A stretch of DNA of 6,842 bases from Bacteroidota bacterium. Its GTDB lineage: Bacteria > Bacteroidota > Bacteroidia > B-17B0 > B-17BO. Both the position numbers and the translations under genes were made by a program. Shown here piece after piece: positions 6,791-6,842 of this stretch. The notes below the pieces were generated by a model. It saw only the letters and a program-made list of their open reading frames with translations. It was not told where the DNA came from and did no database searches. How positions within the stretch are numbered: position 1 is the stretch's first letter; each line of letters starts with the position of its first letter. The stretch spans positions 1-6,842 of the forward strand of contig CANHPI010000150.1 of NCBI GenBank assembly GCA_947462425.1, in the 5' to 3' direction.

Positions 6791-6842
6791 ATGCAAAAAT
6801 ATATTTACTGGTTTTTTAACCTTTTATTTCTTCTTTTAATAT
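6791..6842 (+). CDS. Start of a probable exported protein (truncated by the window edge)
   Basis: An ATG at 6791 opens a frame that stays open for 17 codons to the window end, reading MQKYIYWFFNLLFLLLI. The lysine near the start followed by a strongly hydrophobic stretch looks like a signal peptide or first membrane segment. The gene is divergent from the deacetylase. The family cannot be identified from so few residues, and a chance open frame in T-rich DNA is possible. Confidence 0.45.
   Translation, partial: MQKYIYWFFNLLFLLLI

Noticed and set aside
1..6842. CRISPR array, insertion sequence, tRNA or rRNA
   Set aside because: No regular repeats with spacers, no transposase, no terminal inverted repeats around a gene and no RNA-gene signatures were found by reading both strands.

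Overview
The window is AT-rich (about 30% GC by eye). It has Bacteroidota hallmarks: a GWxTD-domain lipoprotein, lipoboxes preceded by short hydrophobic segments, almost no Shine-Dalgarno sequences, and promoter-like TTG/TAnnTTTG pairs. An AT-rich flavobacterial or related Bacteroidota genome is the best guess. The exact genus cannot be read from the sequence.

Left half (1-3982, plus strand): a light-dependent DNA-repair/photoreception cluster. It starts with the C-terminal part of a photolyase/cryptochrome whose FAD domain departs from the canonical active site (1-837). A 45-residue four-cysteine DUF2256 protein follows (988-1125). It overlaps by four bases the start of a full-length iron-sulfur bacterial cryptochrome/(6-4) photolyase of the PhrB type (1122-2678). 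A DASH-type cryptochrome follows after 8 bases (2687-3982). The last three genes are tightly packed and probably co-transcribed. The cluster thus holds three different branches of the photolyase/cryptochrome superfamily plus a tiny putative zinc protein.

Middle (3983-4132): a convergent intergenic region with two inverted repeats, which probably ends transcription from both sides.

Right half (minus strand, reading from 6475 down to 4133): polysaccharide deacetylase (NodB fold), then a heavy-metal-associated (HMA) domain lipoprotein one base downstream, then a GWxTD-domain lipoprotein. The spacing suggests an operon. Two flavobacterial-type promoter candidates lie inside it, one before the HMA gene and one before the GWxTD gene. 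The products look like envelope/metal functions with no evident link to the photolyase cluster.

Right edge (6476-6842): about 315 bases without a recognisable gene, containing a short direct repeat and small hairpins. The first 17 codons of a plus-strand gene with a signal-peptide-like start (6791 onward) then run off the window.

The most interesting parts are the photolyase trio with its embedded DUF2256 gene, and the substituted catalytic positions of the first photolyase-like protein. Nothing else looks like a new system. No mobile element, CRISPR array, tRNA or rRNA was seen.
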